A program made the position numbers and the translations under genes. From Nitrospira sp. UBA5699 (lineage in GTDB: Bacteria; Nitrospirota; Nitrospiria; Nitrospirales; Nitrospiraceae): DNA of 14,790 nucleotides. Where the stretch lies: contig DIHJ01000057.1 of assembly GCA_002420105.1 (NCBI GenBank), positions 1-14,790 on the forward strand. The letters run 5' to 3'. Within the stretch, counting starts at the first letter, position 1. Each line of letters starts with the position of its first letter. The notes beneath the pieces were generated by a model. The model had not been told where the DNA came from. It was given only the letters and a program-made list of their open reading frames with translations, and ran no database searches. Positions 13,643 through 14,790 of this stretch are shown here, piece after piece.

Positions 13643-14209
13643 GTGGCAGACGAAGAACAGAATACCAATACAATCGACAACTTAGAGGCAGGACCTTCCG
13701 GTGATTCTCCGGTCGCCGGCGACAGCTCCGGCGAGCTCGCGGCTGCCAGGGAGGCACTGGCTGCCAAAATGGAAGAACTCAAAGCCCTCAACGACAAGTA
13801 TCTTCGCCAGGCCGCCGAGTTCGACAACTATAAGCGACTGGCCCAGCGGGATCAGCGGGAGCAGATCAAGTTCGGCAACGAGCAGTTATTGAAGGAGCTG
13901 CTGCCGGTCGTCGATAACCTGGAGCGCGCCATCAAGGCGGCCAAAGAAGGCGGAAGCGGGGACGGGCTGGTTCAAGGCGTCGATCTCACGCTCAAGCAGC
14001 TGATCGGCGCGCTGGGAAAATTCGGAGTGCAGCCGGTGGCCGCAGTGGGACAGCCGTTCGACCCGGCTACGCAGCAGGCGGTGGCGTCCGTGCCGTCCGA
14101 GGAGATTCCCGAGCAGCATGTCGTCGAAGAGTTTCAGCGGGGCTACCGATTGCACGATCGCATTTTGCGGGCGGCGATGGTGAGTGTATCGACGGGCCCG
14201 TCGGCATGA
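13643..14209 (+). CDS. grpE: Nucleotide exchange factor GrpE
   Basis: A 188-residue co-chaperone that drives ADP release from DnaK. Residues 1-30 are a disordered acidic stretch, 30-95 the long dimerisation coiled coil (AAKMEELKALNDKYLRQAAE), and 87-96 LPVVDNLERA the family helix. The C-terminal beta domain holds GQPFDPATQQAV (136-147) and EEFQRGYRLHDRILRAAMV (162-180), the GrpE signature. The start is GTG at 13643, with AGGA (13632-13635) seven bases upstream. dnaK follows after 69 bases. hrcA, which often precedes grpE, is absent here; coaX is the upstream gene. Confidence 0.97.
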   Translation: MADEEQNTNTIDNLEAGPSGDSPVAGDSSGELAAAREALAAKMEELKALNDKYLRQAAEFDNYKRLAQRDQREQIKFGNEQLLKELLPVVDNLERAIKAAKEGGSGDGLVQGVDLTLKQLIGALGKFGVQPVAAVGQPFDPATQQAVASVPSEEIPEQHVVEEFQRGYRLHDRILRAAMVSVSTGPSA

Positions 14210-14257
14210 AGGCCGTCGACCGTATCGCCCCGATCGTTCACATGACACAGGACTCTC

Positions 14258-14269
14258 AGGAGGAAGGAG
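14258..14269 (+). promoter_or_regulatory. Strong ribosome binding site of dnaK
   Basis: AGGAGGAAGGAG contains two overlapping Shine-Dalgarno matches; the second, AAGGAG, is 9 bases before the ATG at 14279. It is the strongest ribosome site in the window, fitting a highly expressed chaperone, and it fixes the dnaK start. Confidence 0.85.
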
Positions 14270-14278
14270 CATACACCC

Positions 14279-14790
14279 ATGGGTAAAGTGATCGGCATCG
14301 ACTTAGGCACCACCAATTCCTGCGTCGCGATCATGAGCGGCGGAGATCCCGTCGTCATCGCCAACGCCGAGGGGGCCCGCACCACGCCGTCCGTCGTCGG
14401 CATCACCGACAAGGGCGAGCGGCTGGTCGGACAGATCGCCAAGCGTCAGGCGATTACGAATCCGGAAAACACCATCTTCTCCGTCAAGCGCCTGATGGGC
14501 CGCAAGTTCCGCAGCAAGGAAGTGCAGGAGGCGATGAAGCGGCTGCCCTACAAGGTGGTCGAGGCGGACAACGGCGACGCCCACGTGGAACTCCGCGGCA
14601 AGCGCTATAGTCCCCCGGAAGTTTCCGCCATGATTCTGCAGAAGATGCGGCAGACGGCGGAGGACTATCTCGGCGAGAAGGTCACGGAAGCCGTCATCAC
14701 CGTCCCCGCCTATTTCGACGACAGCCAGCGCCAGGCCACCAAAGATGCGGGCCAGATCGCCGGATTGAACGTGCTGCGCATCATCAACGA
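14279..14790 (+). CDS. dnaK: Chaperone DnaK (Hsp70), N-terminal part only; continues past window end
   Basis: The first 170 residues are visible and cover the N-terminal lobe of the ATPase domain. IGIDLGTTNS (5-14) is the Hsp70 phosphate-binding signature, followed by ANAEGARTTPSVV (28-40), a phosphorylation-type loop SVKRLMGRKF (68-77) and the VITVPAYFDDSQRQATKDAG run (139-158). Hsp70 uses ATP cycles to bind and release unfolded polypeptides with GrpE and DnaJ. The frame is open to the last base with no defect. It sits downstream of grpE with its own strong ribosome site; 69 untranslated bases lie between the two genes, and I see no hairpin or promoter there. Confidence 0.97.
   Translation, partial: MGKVIGIDLGTTNSCVAIMSGGDPVVIANAEGARTTPSVVGITDKGERLVGQIAKRQAITNPENTIFSVKRLMGRKFRSKEVQEAMKRLPYKVVEADNGDAHVELRGKRYSPPEVSAMILQKMRQTAEDYLGEKVTEAVITVPAYFDDSQRQATKDAGQIAGLNVLRIIN

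Noticed and set aside
1..14790. CRISPR array, IS element, prophage, tRNA or rRNA
   Set aside because: No regularly spaced repeats, transposase or integrase motifs, or cloverleaf/rRNA-like stretches were seen; the Cas4-like gene stands alone.

Overview
The window is gene-dense, high-GC bacterial DNA (roughly 60-65% G+C by eye) with no rRNA, tRNA, CRISPR array, transposase or phage gene. Gene content and protein style suggest a Nitrospira-like member of the Nitrospirota. That placement is an inference from general resemblance; no marker gene here proves it.

Left part (1-6653): a truncated M48/PDZ metalloprotease lipoprotein gene and a Cas4-like/DEDD exonuclease fusion (DUF2779 type) lie on the minus strand and overlap by 4 bases. 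They are followed by a plus-strand MATE exporter, a minus-strand ketopantoate-reductase-like protein with an unexpected C-terminal sulfite-oxidase-like domain, a plus-strand class III sirtuin, and a minus-strand HAD hydrolase of the REG-2/HDHD3 type. Strands alternate, and two convergent gene pairs meet with 2 and 0 bases between their stop codons, so there is no room for hairpin terminators.

Middle part (6654-8233): a response regulator whose receiver domain is followed by an acidic/proline linker and a long helical tail instead of a DNA-binding domain. Next to it on the minus strand is a 37-residue, half lysine/arginine protein with its own good promoter and Shine-Dalgarno site. Its promoter and the valS promoter diverge from a 10-bp perfect inverted repeat that contains both -35 elements.

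Right part (8234-14790): a housekeeping block, all on the plus strand. valS, nadC and birA are separated by only 3 bases each and look like one operon; coaX follows after 32 bases, possibly with its own weak promoter. This run links tRNA charging to NAD, biotin-ligation and CoA metabolism. After a 91-base gap carrying an AT-rich UP-element-like promoter comes the chaperone pair grpE-dnaK, dnaK running off the window. No hrcA gene or CIRCE operator is seen upstream of grpE.

The most unusual points are the ketopantoate reductase/SUOX-fold fusion, the Cas4-like/DEDD nuclease, a roughly 26-residue low-GC insertion in the zinc-ribbon of ValRS, the paired divergent promoters around 8168, the tiny basic protein and the tailed response regulator. 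No clearly new multi-gene system is proven here.
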